Shown here: piece by piece, positions 24,315 to 32,830 of the stretch | Layout: the number at the start of each line of letters is the position of its first letter | How positions within the stretch are numbered: the stretch's first letter is position 1 | Assembly (NCBI GenBank): GCA_017517745.1 | Contig: JAFWYJ010000022.1 | Location: forward strand, 1-36,461 | Reading direction: 5' to 3' | Source of the DNA: Clostridia bacterium | GTDB taxonomy: Bacteria; Bacillota; Clostridia; Oscillospirales; CAG-272 | Length of the DNA stretch: 36,461 nt | Notes under the pieces: model-generated | Seen by the model: the letters and a program-made list of their open reading frames with translations, nothing else | Told to the model about the DNA's origin: nothing | The model's database searches: none | Made by a program: the position numbers and the translations under genes

Positions 24315-24371
24315 ATTTCTTTTTGCTCATAAGGCAAAAGTTATGTACTGAATAGCTTAAAACGATTGTTC

Positions 24372-24386
24372 CCGGCGTGATGCCGG
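24372..24386. promoter_or_regulatory. Inverted repeat before TRAP permease gene
   Basis: CCGGC-gtgat-GCCGG lies 34 nt before the permease start. It may be a LysR operator or a small RNA hairpin. I found no convincing -35/-10 pair between the lysR stop and the permease, so readthrough from lysR is possible. Confidence 0.3.
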
Positions 24387-24419
24387 ATTCAATAAATACA
24401 AAAGGAGGACATAAACGTT

Positions 24420-25787
24420 ATGTCATCAGCATTTCTCTATTTAGGGTTGATGTTGGCGATCATCATGCTTTGGTTTATTTTGTTGAAGCGTCCCGTGTAT
24501 GAAGCCGTTTTGGTCAGCTTCGTTGCATTGGTTGCGATCACGAATAAATGGGGCGCGATATGGTCTTATTTGCAGACCGGATTGCAAACATCGTTGCTTT
24601 ATTCGATGGTTGTCTTTGTAGCAATGTCTATTTTGCTGACAAAAACCAAAATCATCGATGGAGCCATTGCCATCATTCTTTCCTTGCTTGGCAGAATTCC
24701 GGGCGGAGCCGGATACGTTTCCGTGATTGCGAGCTCATTCATGGGATCTCTGTCGGGCAGCGGTCCCGGTAACGTCATGGCAACCGGAGCGATCACGATT
24801 CCCGCAATGAAAAAGACGGGATTCCCTCCCGAGCTTGCCGCGAATATCGAAAGTAACGCCAGCTATCTCGGCAACATGATCCCTCCTTCCGCAAACATCG
24901 TTGCCTCGATGGGCGCATTTACGGCACTTTACGGTATGAATCCCCAGTATGCAAATAGCGATACCCTCATTTGGATCGCTTGTTGGGGATGCTCGCTTTG
25001 GTTCATTCTGCAAAAGCTTTTGATGGTATTTATCTTCTGTAAATACTACAAGGTCAAGCCCATACCGAAGGAAGAGATCCCCAGCCTCAAGGAGACCTTG
25101 AAGAAGGGCTGGCAGGGACTTTTGTTGCCCGTGATCATTTTGCTTCCTTTTATCCTTGATTTCTTTTTCAAGGAAGGCTTCTTCACCCAGCGCCTCAGCG
25201 CAGCAGGTGCGAAGGGCATGTCGAGCGCGCTTCTGTTCTTCATTGGCGGTCTTGCCGCGATCTATACGGTCATCGTGGTCAAGGACAAGAAGCAGGTCAC
25301 CATTCCCGCAATGGCAAAGATGTTCGGTAGCAGCATCAAGAGCATTTCTCCCGCAATCGGCACCTGCTTGTTCGGCTATATGCTGGGCGCGCTGTTCGCT
25401 GACCTGAACGTGGCAGAGGGATTGAAGGCAGGCATCGAAATGCTGAACATGGGCAAGCTTGGCCTGTGCTTGGTCATTCCGCTGATCACTTGCTTCATGG
25501 GTATGGTCATTCCCGGTTCTTCGTTGGTCGTCATGTTTGGTCCGGTGTTCATTTCCATGTTCGCCGCAGTCGGTGTCAATCCGATCCTGGTTGCCGCAAT
25601 GCTTCCTTGCATCTGCGGTGTCATGTGTGGCATCACGCCTCCCTTGGCATTGGGTATGTACGCGGGCATGTCGTTGGCGGAATCGGATTTTGGAAAGACG
25701 GTCAAGAACGACCTTTGGTGGGTTTTCGCGCAATACGTCTTGGAAGTTGTTGTCCTGATGGGCTGGCTGCCGATCTTGGGTATTTGA
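24420..25787 (+). CDS. TRAP-type transporter large permease (DctM-like)
   Basis: 455-aa membrane protein with about 11-12 helices. The GRIPGGAGYVSVIASSFMG segment, followed by SGSGPGNV and TIPAMKKTGFPPELAA, and the ASYLGNMIPPSANIVASM motif match the DctM large subunit of sodium-driven TRAP transporters, including the helical-hairpin substrate site. The second half has the equivalent MGMVIPGSSLVVMFGPV and CGVMCGITPPLALGMYAG motifs, so the inverted repeat is complete. AAAGGAGG precedes the ATG. TRAP systems normally use an extracytoplasmic binding protein (DctP or TAXI type), and none is encoded here. Substrate is probably a carboxylate by family. Confidence 0.82.
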   Translation: MSSAFLYLGLMLAIIMLWFILLKRPVYEAVLVSFVALVAITNKWGAIWSYLQTGLQTSLLYSMVVFVAMSILLTKTKIIDGAIAIILSLLGRIPGGAGYVSVIASSFMGSLSGSGPGNVMATGAITIPAMKKTGFPPELAANIESNASYLGNMIPPSANIVASMGAFTALYGMNPQYANSDTLIWIACWGCSLWFILQKLLMVFIFCKYYKVKPIPKEEIPSLKETLKKGWQGLLLPVIILLPFILDFFFKEGFFTQRLSAAGAKGMSSALLFFIGGLAAIYTVIVVKDKKQVTIPAMAKMFGSSIKSISPAIGTCLFGYMLGALFADLNVAEGLKAGIEMLNMGKLGLCLVIPLITCFMGMVIPGSSLVVMFGPVFISMFAAVGVNPILVAAMLPCICGVMCGITPPLALGMYAGMSLAESDFGKTVKNDLWWVFAQYVLEVVVLMGWLPILGI

Positions 25788-25800
25788 TGGAGGTGTTTTG

Positions 25801-26127
25801 ATGAAAGCAGTATTGAAAAAAATTGCGAATGTGATTGAAATCATCTTCGGTTATGGAATTCTCATCTGCCTATTTGTGGGAGGCTTGACCTTCTTCGCCT
25901 ACGTGGTTGCGCTGATCATCGGTGGTGATCCCGCCGCTGCGATCTGCGCCTTCATGAAAAAGACGTTCTATCCCATCCTGATTCTGATTGCCAACTCCAT
26001 GGTACTTCTCGGTCTTGTCAAAATGTATCTCTGCGGAGAAGTGGCATTGAGCAGCAAAAAGGAAAAGAAAACGGAAAACAAACAGAACAAAGATCCCGAA
26101 ATTGACGAGGACGCAATCGAGTCCTGA
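25801..26127 (+). CDS. Small membrane protein partner of TRAP permease
   Basis: 108-aa protein with two clear hydrophobic spans (about 16-40 and 55-78) and a highly charged Lys/Glu/Asn C-terminal tail. It starts 13 nt after the large permease, with GGAGG 7 nt upstream of the ATG, and shares its terminator. Its position suggests the small TRAP subunit (DctQ role), but DctQ normally has four helices and this has only two, so homology is not established. It may be a reduced or unrelated accessory subunit. Confidence 0.7.
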   Translation: MKAVLKKIANVIEIIFGYGILICLFVGGLTFFAYVVALIIGGDPAAAICAFMKKTFYPILILIANSMVLLGLVKMYLCGEVALSSKKEKKTENKQNKDPEIDEDAIES

Positions 26128-26133
26128 GTCACA

Positions 26134-26170
26134 AGAATCAGCCTGCCGTGTGCGGGCTGATTCGTTTTTT
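26134..26170 (+). terminator. Intrinsic terminator of TRAP gene pair
   Basis: GAATCAGCC (26135-26143) pairs with GGCTGATTC (26155-26163) and is followed by GTTTTTT. Confidence 0.9.
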
Positions 26171-26194
26171 GCCTTGTTTGTCTTTGGAAAAGAA

Positions 26195-26223
26195 TTGACA
26201 AGGCTCGACGGGTGTGGTATAAT
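26195..26223 (+). promoter_or_regulatory. Consensus promoter of nucleotidyltransferase gene
   Basis: TTGACA (26195-26200) and TATAAT (26218-26223), 17-bp spacing, with TGG extended -10. Confidence 0.9.
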
Positions 26224-26255
26224 AAGCTTAGATTTGAAATGTTAGGAGTGTTTTG

Positions 26256-27416
26256 ATGAACGAGCGGGGCGTTGCGACGATGTTCGCATTGATCCGACAG
26301 GTGCTTTGTGACAAGCCCTTGACGGAGGAGGAAAAGAGTCGGCTGACGCCGGAGCTGCTTCCGTCCTTATACGCGCTCTCAAAGGCGCATGATATGGCAC
26401 ACGTCGTGGCACAAGCGCTGAGCGACCTCGGCATGCTTGGTACGGACGAGATCTCGGCAAAATTCCAAAAGCAGATGATGCTCGCCGTCTATCGCTATCA
26501 GCAATTGTCTCACGATCTGCAAAAGCTTTGCCAAACGCTTGAGGCAGCGGAAATTCCTTTCTTGCCACTCAAGGGATCGGTGCTTCGCGCCCTTTATCCG
26601 CAACCTTGGATGCGCACCAGCTGTGACATTGACGTGCTGGTGAAGGAGGCGGATTTGCAACGGGCGGGCGAGACGCTGACGGAGCAATTGCACTGGACAC
26701 AGAAGCAGACCGGTTCTCACGACGTCTTGTTTTCGACTGCCTCCGGCATGACGCTGGAGTTGCATTATACGCTGATCGAGGAACAATATCGCACACATGA
26801 CACCTTGCTCCGTATCTGGGAGCTTGTCACGCCGATCGACGGCGCGCAATATCAAATGGAAATGCCGGATGAGGTGTTTTATTTCTATCACGTCGCGCAC
26901 ATGGCAAAGCATTTTGAGGAAGGCGGATGCGGCGTTCGTCCGTTTTTGGATCTGTGGATTCTTGCGCACTGTGTCGAGCATGACGGCGAGGCGAGAGATC
27001 GCTTGTTGGAGAGGGAAGGGCTTTTGAAGCTGGCGGAGGCGTGTCGACATCTTTCCGAGGTTTGGTTTGGGGATGCGATGCATGATGACACCAGCAGACA
27101 GGTCGAGTCTTATATTTTAACCGGAGGTCTTTTCGGTACCGTCGATAACCGTGTGGCAGTGCATCAAAACAAGAAGGGCGGAAAATTCAGATACGTGATG
27201 TCCAGAATCTTTTTGCCGTATGAACAGCTCAAATTTCTCTATCCCGTATTGCAAAAGCACAAATGGTTGACGCCCCTGATGGAGGTTCGGCGGTGGTTTC
27301 GGTTGCTCTTCAAAGGGCGCTGGCGGCGCGCGGCAAGAGAGCTGCGCCTCAATCAATCGGTCTCTCAGGAGCAGATGGAGAATACCGCACAGCTTCTGGA
27401 GCGTCTGGGGCTTTGA
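26256..27416 (+). CDS. Nucleotidyltransferase-fold protein (NTP_transf_5-like)
   Basis: 386-aa protein resembling the uncharacterised nucleotidyltransferase family PF14907. The core is PFLPLKGSVLRALYPQPWMR, then TSCDIDVLVKEADLQRA, where the Asp-x-Asp of CDIDVLV would bind metal. FYFYHVAHMAKHFEEGG and the FLDLWILAHC helix are also family features. Members occur next to polysaccharide and lasso-peptide genes, but no reaction is established as far as I know. TAGGAG lies 7 nt before the ATG at 26256. It has its own promoter and terminator. With the glycan operon 3 kb upstream, a role in surface-polymer modification is possible but unproven. Confidence 0.75.
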   Translation: MNERGVATMFALIRQVLCDKPLTEEEKSRLTPELLPSLYALSKAHDMAHVVAQALSDLGMLGTDEISAKFQKQMMLAVYRYQQLSHDLQKLCQTLEAAEIPFLPLKGSVLRALYPQPWMRTSCDIDVLVKEADLQRAGETLTEQLHWTQKQTGSHDVLFSTASGMTLELHYTLIEEQYRTHDTLLRIWELVTPIDGAQYQMEMPDEVFYFYHVAHMAKHFEEGGCGVRPFLDLWILAHCVEHDGEARDRLLEREGLLKLAEACRHLSEVWFGDAMHDDTSRQVESYILTGGLFGTVDNRVAVHQNKKGGKFRYVMSRIFLPYEQLKFLYPVLQKHKWLTPLMEVRRWFRLLFKGRWRRAARELRLNQSVSQEQMENTAQLLERLGL

Positions 27417-27435
27417 GTGAAAAAGAATATCAACG

Positions 27436-27470
27436 AAGCCGTCACAGGGCTTGGCTTGTGACGGCTTTTC
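27436..27470 (+). terminator. Terminator after nucleotidyltransferase gene
   Basis: AAGCCGTCACA (27436-27446) pairs perfectly with TGTGACGGCTT (27457-27467); only a short T-run (TTTT) follows. Confidence 0.75.
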
Positions 27471-27477
27471 GTGTAAC

Positions 27478-27502
27478 GAACCCTGCCATAGTGGCGGGGT
27501 TC
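27478..27502. other. Second hairpin between convergent genes
   Basis: GAACCCTGCC (27478-27487) pairs with GGCGGGGTTC (27493-27502) with one G-T pair and a 5-nt loop. No T-run follows on either strand. Confidence 0.55.
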
Positions 27503-27512
27503 TCGTGATACA

Positions 27513-27553
27513 AAAAGAGGCACCGAATGTTGATTTTCGGTGCCTCTTTGTTT
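27513..27553 (+). terminator. Terminator-like hairpin between convergent genes
   Basis: A 14-bp A/T-flanked stem, AAGAGGCACCGAA-type left arm (27514-27527) with its complement (27536-27549), runs into TTTGTTTTATTTTA. A-rich sequence on its left could let it work in both directions. Confidence 0.8.
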
Positions 27554-27597
27554 TATTTTATTTGATGATTTGAGGTTTGCTTTGTATCTCTGAAAAG

Positions 27598-27631
27598 GGT
27601 GCTGTCACAAGCAGAAGCTTGTGACAGCACC
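27598..27631 (-). terminator. Terminator of feoAB
   Basis: A perfect 15-bp stem with a 4-nt loop (GGTGCTGTCACAAGC at 27598-27612 and its complement at 27617-27631) begins 6 nt past the feoB stop on the minus strand and is followed there by CTTTTC. Confidence 0.75.
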
Positions 27632-27637
27632 TCAATT

Positions 27638-29779
27638 TTATGCCATGAAATTCACAATCGCTGTGAAGATGATGCACATGGTCGCCCCGATCAAGGTCGG
27701 CAAAATCGCGGCGACGAGTGTCCACTTCAGACTTCCGGTCTCCTTTTTGATCGTGAGGAGTGTCGTGGAGCAGGGCCAATGAAAGAGGAAGAAGACGAGC
27801 ACACAGACTGCGGTTGTCCAAGTCCATCCGTTGGCAACGAGCAATTCCTTGGTGGTGGCAAGTGAGGGAATCTCGGTCAGAACGCCGTTCGATTGATATG
27901 CCATGAGCATGAGCGGAATGACGATCTCGTTGGCGGGAAACCCCAGAATGAACGCCAGCAGAATGACACCGTCCAGCCCCATCGGACGGGCGAGAGGATC
28001 GAGGAAGGAGGCGGCGTGAGAGAGCAGCGTAACGTCACCCACCGTGACGTTGGCAAGAAGCCAGATCGCAAGGCCTGCGGGAACGGCGACGGCGATCGCG
28101 CGCCCTAGGACAAAGACCGTTCGGTCAAAGATGGAGCGAACCAAGACCTTTCCCACCTGCGGTGCGCGAAAGGAGGGAAGCTCGAGTGTGAAGGAGGAGG
28201 CTTCTCCCTTCAGGAGCGACACCGAAAGCAGCTTGGTTGCGGCGAAGGTGATGAGCACGGCGAAGAGAATGAGAAGCGTCAAAAGGAATGCCGAGGACAG
28301 CGAGGAAAGCATCCCGCCCGAAACCCCGATGCAGAACATGGTCAGCACGGCGATGAGCGCGGGGAAGCGACCGTTGCAGGGGACGAAGCTGTTGGTCAGG
28401 ATCGCAAGAAGTCGCTCGCGCGGTGAGTCGATGATGCGGCATCCCACCACGCCTGCGGCGTTGCAACCAAAGCCCATGCACATGGTCAGCGCTTGCTTGC
28501 CGCAAGCGTTGCAACGATGGAAGGGGCGATCGAGATTGTAAGCCACGCGGGGAAGATAGCCCGCGTCCTCCAAGAGTGTAAAGAGCGGAAAAAAGATCGC
28601 CATCGGCGGGAGCATGACCGAGATCACCCAGATCGGTACGCGCAGAATGCCGTCGATGAGAATCCCCTGAAGCCAAATCGGGGTATCAATGGCGCGCAGA
28701 GCGATTGCAAGCTTCTCCAATAGCCAAAATCCGCCCTTTGACAGCCATTCCGATGGGACGTTGGATGCACTGACGGTCAGCCAAAAGATGAAGGCAAGCA
28801 GGAGGAGCATGATCGGATAGGCGGTTCGCTTTCCCGTGAAAATCCAATCCAGGCGTCGGTCGAGCTTGCTGTAAGACGAGTCTTTGCAGACAACGGCATC
28901 TCGGCAGATTTTTTTGGTCTCGGCAAGCGCCGACGATACAAGCAGATCCTGCAGAACCTCGCGGTTGACCGCATGCTCGGAAAGAATTTCGTGCGCCTCG
29001 GCAAGTGCGGCGGCAAGACGATTGTCGTCCAACACCGTGCTGCCGAGATATGCTTTCAGCTCCTTGCGCAAAGAACAGTCGCAATCCAAAAGACGCAGGG
29101 CAAGCCAACGGCTCTCGAGATTTCCGATTGGCATGGAATCCAAAATCTCCTCGGGGATCGCCAGGGCGCGCTCAATGACGTCAGGGTAGGGGATGGGGGC
29201 TTTTGAGGGCGTTTGTTTCGTGCCGATCGCGGTGTCGAGCGCCTCACAGAGATGCTTGAGGGTGCGTTTCTTTTTTGCCACACTGCCCACCACGGGAACC
29301 CCGAGTCTTTTGGAAAGGAGGTCGAGGTCAAGAGAGATCTTTTTGCGCCTTGCCTCGTCCATCAAATTGACACAGACCACCACGGGAATCCCGCATTCTA
29401 TGATCTGCAAAACCAAGTGAAGGTTGCGCTCAATACGGCTCGCGTCACAGACGATCACCACTGCGTCAACTTCTCCAAAACAGATGAAATTGCGCGCGAC
29501 CTCCTCCTCGGGAGAATGTGCGAAAAGGGAATAGGTGCCGGGAATATCGACCAGAAGATAGTCGTTCTGTTTGGTATGAAAGCGTCCCGCGGCGTTTGTT
29601 ACGGTTTTTCCCGCCCAGTTTCCCGTATGCTGGTGCATACCCGTCAGGGCGTTGAAGATCGTGCTTTTTCCGACGTTGGGATTGCCCGCCAACGCGATTA
29701 CGCGCTCGTTTGGATTGCGGCGCAGCATCGAGTGAGAGTCGATGGCGCGGGAACCCACAGAGCTTGCCGTCAGTCCCAT
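27638..29779 (-). CDS. feoB: Ferrous iron transport protein B
   Basis: 713-aa FeoB, the Fe(II) permease with an N-terminal G domain. G1 is GNPNVGKS (32-39), G3 DIPGTYS, G4 NLMDEA. The membrane half holds the two gate regions, including MCMGFGCNAAGVVGCRIID with the conserved cysteines, and CNGRFPALIAV. I chose the ATG at 29779 (MGLTASS) because it overlaps the feoA stop by 10 nt; longer in-frame sequence lies inside feoA in another frame and is not plausible. Imports ferrous iron under anaerobic conditions. The usual FeoC is absent, as is common in Bacillota. Confidence 0.97.
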   Translation of the reverse strand: MGLTASSVGSRAIDSHSMLRRNPNERVIALAGNPNVGKSTIFNALTGMHQHTGNWAGKTVTNAAGRFHTKQNDYLLVDIPGTYSLFAHSPEEEVARNFICFGEVDAVVIVCDASRIERNLHLVLQIIECGIPVVVCVNLMDEARRKKISLDLDLLSKRLGVPVVGSVAKKKRTLKHLCEALDTAIGTKQTPSKAPIPYPDVIERALAIPEEILDSMPIGNLESRWLALRLLDCDCSLRKELKAYLGSTVLDDNRLAAALAEAHEILSEHAVNREVLQDLLVSSALAETKKICRDAVVCKDSSYSKLDRRLDWIFTGKRTAYPIMLLLLAFIFWLTVSASNVPSEWLSKGGFWLLEKLAIALRAIDTPIWLQGILIDGILRVPIWVISVMLPPMAIFFPLFTLLEDAGYLPRVAYNLDRPFHRCNACGKQALTMCMGFGCNAAGVVGCRIIDSPRERLLAILTNSFVPCNGRFPALIAVLTMFCIGVSGGMLSSLSSAFLLTLLILFAVLITFAATKLLSVSLLKGEASSFTLELPSFRAPQVGKVLVRSIFDRTVFVLGRAIAVAVPAGLAIWLLANVTVGDVTLLSHAASFLDPLARPMGLDGVILLAFILGFPANEIVIPLMLMAYQSNGVLTEIPSLATTKELLVANGWTWTTAVCVLVFFLFHWPCSTTLLTIKKETGSLKWTLVAAILPTLIGATMCIIFTAIVNFMA

Positions 29780-30033
29780 TGCGCACCGCCCGTTTCTTGC
29801 GGCGTGACGAGAACCAATGCGGCATCCTCGTCGCGCAGAGCGATGACCGCGCCGCGGATGAGATAAGCACTCATGCCGCCCCCGGGGCTTTTTCCGATGC
29901 ATTCCACGACGGTGTCCTCCACCAACCCCAGATCCTGCAATCTGCGGCGAATTGCCCGTCGGTTCAGCAAAGTGCAGACCTCGGCAAGGTCTCCCACCGC
30001 AAGCTCACACAGCTTGATTCGTTTTGTCGTCAT
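29770..30033 (-). CDS. feoA: Ferrous iron transport protein A
   Basis: 87-aa FeoA with an SH3-like fold. KLCELAVGDLAEVCTLL and RRRLQDLGLVEDTVVECI are characteristic, and the end carries RGAVIALRDEDAALVLV. FeoA acts at the cytoplasmic side with FeoB in Fe(II) uptake; its exact role is unsettled. The ATG at 30033 follows GGAAAGGA by 10 nt; an in-frame ATG at 30057 lies before that site and is less likely. It overlaps feoB by 10 nt. No convincing Fur or DtxR box was found upstream. Confidence 0.93.
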   Translation of the reverse strand: MTTKRIKLCELAVGDLAEVCTLLNRRAIRRRLQDLGLVEDTVVECIGKSPGGGMSAYLIRGAVIALRDEDAALVLVTPQETGGAQWD

Positions 30034-30157
30034 ATTGTAAAAATCCTTTCCGATCATTCACAATTTCATTTCTTCCTTATCATCTTATGAGATTTTTCGA
30101 CAAAAGGTTACAAGCGTGGCAAAGCCAAAAATTAAAAGCTCGTTTACAGAGAATTTA

Positions 30158-30186
30158 TTGACAAAGAAATGCGGATACTGTATAAT
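30158..30186 (+). promoter_or_regulatory. Consensus promoter of MBOAT operon
   Basis: TTGACA (30158-30163) and TATAAT (30181-30186), 17-bp spacing, in the 190-bp region between divergent feoA and the MBOAT gene. Confidence 0.9.
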
Positions 30187-30222
30187 ATAAGATAACGAGT
30201 GAAGTTGCAAAGGAAATGAAGC

Positions 30223-31632
30223 ATGGTTTTTTCCTCTCTCATTTTTTTGTTTGGCTTTCTGCCCTTGACTTTGTTGTGCTACTACCTCGTTCCACGGCGG
30301 TGGCGAAACGCGGTTCTCTTCTTTTTCAGCCTGCTTTTTTACGGTTGGGGAGAGCCGATCTACGTGATTTTGATGGTGATCTCGATCACCACAGCATATT
30401 TCTTCGGATTTTGGATCGAAAAATACCGTCGAGTGGCTCCGCGAAAGGCAAAGACGGCGATGATTCTCTCGGTGAGTGTCAATTTGTCATTTTTGTTTTT
30501 CTTTAAATATTACAATTTTTTTGCCGAAAATCTATCGCTTTTGCCGCTCCTTTCTCTGCCCGTGATCGAGGGGCTGCGACTTCCCATCGGGATTTCCTTT
30601 TACACTTTTCAGATCATTTCCTATACGATAGATCTTTATCGGCATGATTGTGATCTGCAAGCAAATTACGTTTCCTTCGGCACCTACGTCACGCTCTTTC
30701 CTCAGTTGATCGCGGGACCGATCGTGCGATACCGCGACGTGGACGCGCAGCTTGCCGCACGACGGGAAACGACGGAAGGATTTGCCGCGGGCGTGGAGCG
30801 TTTTTGTTGCGGGCTTGCCAAAAAGGTTTTGGTGGGGGATATGCTTGCCGCAGGCTCCGCGTATTTTCGGGGAATGGCGGCATTTGAGGTCACGGCACTC
30901 GGCGCGTGGATGACCGTCATTCTTTATACGTTGCATCTCTATTACGATTTTTCCGGTTACTCGGACATGGCGATCGGGCTGGGGAAAATGCTTGGCTTTG
31001 ATTTTCCGGAAAACTTCAATTATCCATACGTTTCCCAAAGCATCACCGAGTTTTGGCGACGTTGGCATATTTCACTTTCCACGTGGTTTCGTGAGTACGT
31101 CTATATTCCGCTCGGCGGAAACCGACGAGGCCATGCGAGGCAATATTTCAACCTCGGTGTGGTTTGGTTGCTCACCGGGTTTTGGCACGGTGCCAGTTGG
31201 AATTTCGTCCTTTGGGGCGTCTACTTTTTGTTGATTTTGATCGCCGAAAAGGCGTTTTTGTTGCGTTTTTTGCAAAAAATCCCCGCAATTTTTCGGCATT
31301 TTTATGCCATGTTTCTCGTCACGGTTGGATTTTTGATCTTTTCATTTTCCGACGCCGAACAAGGATGGAACTGCTTTCGCGCGCTCTTTGGGATCGGTTG
31401 CGCGGGACTTTCGAGCGCGACCGTCACGTATCAGCTTTTGCGCCTCTTGCCGCTGCTCCTGATTGCCGCTGTGGGTGCAACACCGCTTCCGCGCAGGCTT
31501 TTTGGAAAGCTGCAAGCCCGTTTTACGTGGGCGAAGGCCCTCTCTCCGTTGCTTTGCACCTCCGTTTTGCTTCTTTGTACCGCATATCTGGTGGATTCGA
31601 CCTTCAGCCCCTTTGCATATACGCAATTTTAA
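30223..31632 (+). CDS. MBOAT family O-acyltransferase (AlgI/DltB-like)
   Basis: 469-aa polytopic membrane protein of the MBOAT superfamily, which moves acyl groups across the membrane onto surface polymers. It starts MVFSSLIFLFGFLPLTLL, typical of the AlgI-like group, and has FKYYNFF, PIGISFYTFQIISY and GFWHGASWNFVLWG, where His322 is the invariant catalytic histidine. AAAGGA lies about 9 nt before the ATG. The DHHW gene follows after 10 nt. Together they resemble AlgI with AlgX/AlgJ-type partners that O-acetylate glycans. The acceptor here is unknown; the glycan made at 15221-23250 is one candidate. Confidence 0.93.
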   Translation: MVFSSLIFLFGFLPLTLLCYYLVPRRWRNAVLFFFSLLFYGWGEPIYVILMVISITTAYFFGFWIEKYRRVAPRKAKTAMILSVSVNLSFLFFFKYYNFFAENLSLLPLLSLPVIEGLRLPIGISFYTFQIISYTIDLYRHDCDLQANYVSFGTYVTLFPQLIAGPIVRYRDVDAQLAARRETTEGFAAGVERFCCGLAKKVLVGDMLAAGSAYFRGMAAFEVTALGAWMTVILYTLHLYYDFSGYSDMAIGLGKMLGFDFPENFNYPYVSQSITEFWRRWHISLSTWFREYVYIPLGGNRRGHARQYFNLGVVWLLTGFWHGASWNFVLWGVYFLLILIAEKAFLLRFLQKIPAIFRHFYAMFLVTVGFLIFSFSDAEQGWNCFRALFGIGCAGLSSATVTYQLLRLLPLLLIAAVGATPLPRRLFGKLQARFTWAKALSPLLCTSVLLLCTAYLVDSTFSPFAYTQF

Positions 31633-31642
31633 GGAGGTTGAA

Positions 31643-32812
31643 ATGCAAAGAAAGCTCTCTTTTTTGACGGTGTTTTCGTTTTGTTGTTTGTTGTTCGGGT
31701 TTGCGCTCGCGTTCCTGATCCTGCCGGATCGGCCGTTTTCCGATCAAGAGAACCGCAGTCTGCGCACCTTTCCGGCATGGAGTGTCGAGGCATTGCTTTC
31801 CGGTCGGTTGGGAGAGGAATTCAACACGTATTTCGCAGATCAATTCCCCTTGCGAGACTCTTTGGTTGGCGTGAAGGGAGTGGCAGAGCTTTCGCTTGGA
31901 AAAGGCGAGAACAACGGCGTTTTGCTTGGCAAGAACGGGCAATTGGCAACGCGTCTGTTTGACGGTGGATTACCGGGGGCGGAGGTTGACTTGGACGGCT
32001 TTGACGTCGCACGTATCCAAGCCGCCGCCGAGGGCTTGAGGCGCGCCGGAGCGCGATTGGAGATCCCGTTTTCGGTGCTTTTGACCGGCAGAACGATAGA
32101 CGTTGCCGAATCCGCGTTTCTCTATCCGTCCGACGTCAGCCACGCCCTTCAACAGACGCTTCGGGATGCCTTGCGCGGGGAAGACTTTTGTGTGGAGACA
32201 ATTCCGCTTCTGCGCGAAAAATACGATGCGGGAGAGTACGTTTATTACCGCACGGATCATCACTGGACAACACTCGGCGCGTATTACGCCTACGTCGAGG
32301 TGATGAAGCACTTTGGCATGGAGGAAGAAATCCTTCCCGTCGATGCCTTTGAAAGACAGGCCGTTTCCACTTGCTTTTACGGTACGGCTTGGTCTGCGGG
32401 AGGAATGAAGCACGTCGCGCCCGATACGGTGGAGATTTGGATACGCGGCAACGAGCGCGATTTTTTGATCACGGCGGACGGCAAGGAGTTGGACGGCTTT
32501 TACAGCCGATCTTATCTGGAAAAGAAGGACCAATATTCGCTCTTTCTCGACGGCACACACGACGTGGTGACGGTGACGAAACGAACGGGAGAGACGCGCC
32601 CGACGCTCTTGATCCCAAAGGACAGTTTTGCCAACCCGCTCGCGCCTTTTTTGGCACAGCATTTTGATCTTGTGCTGCTCAATCTTTCTTCGACGCGCAA
32701 AGATTTTTGTGATCTGTCGCATTTTGCCGCGCACTACGGTGCCGATCGCGTATTATTGGTTTATACATTGGAGAACGTCATGACCGCGGACAAGCTGACG
32801 CGGCTGAAATAA
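31643..32812 (+). CDS. DHHW-family protein, SGNH-like partner of MBOAT
   Basis: 389-aa protein with one N-terminal membrane segment (about 6-27) and a large extracellular domain. RPFSDQENRSLRTFPAW after the anchor and YYRTDHHWTTLGAYYAY are diagnostic of the DHHW family; Asp205, His206, His207 and Trp208 form the motif, related to AlgX/AlgJ acetyltransferases. It presumably takes the acyl group from the MBOAT protein and passes it to the polymer. AAGGAGG precedes the ATG at 31643 by 6 nt; the longer open frame upstream overlaps the MBOAT gene and is rejected. Sits 10 nt after the MBOAT gene. Confidence 0.93.
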   Translation: MQRKLSFLTVFSFCCLLFGFALAFLILPDRPFSDQENRSLRTFPAWSVEALLSGRLGEEFNTYFADQFPLRDSLVGVKGVAELSLGKGENNGVLLGKNGQLATRLFDGGLPGAEVDLDGFDVARIQAAAEGLRRAGARLEIPFSVLLTGRTIDVAESAFLYPSDVSHALQQTLRDALRGEDFCVETIPLLREKYDAGEYVYYRTDHHWTTLGAYYAYVEVMKHFGMEEEILPVDAFERQAVSTCFYGTAWSAGGMKHVAPDTVEIWIRGNERDFLITADGKELDGFYSRSYLEKKDQYSLFLDGTHDVVTVTKRTGETRPTLLIPKDSFANPLAPFLAQHFDLVLLNLSSTRKDFCDLSHFAAHYGADRVLLVYTLENVMTADKLTRLK

Positions 32813-32830
32813 AAAGGAAAGGTGACTTTT

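Noticed and set aside
30058-30130. Possible iron-regulator box upstream of feoA (TCAT-ctt-ATGA)
   Set aside because: Only a 4-bp inverted repeat; it does not match Fur or DtxR operator patterns well enough.
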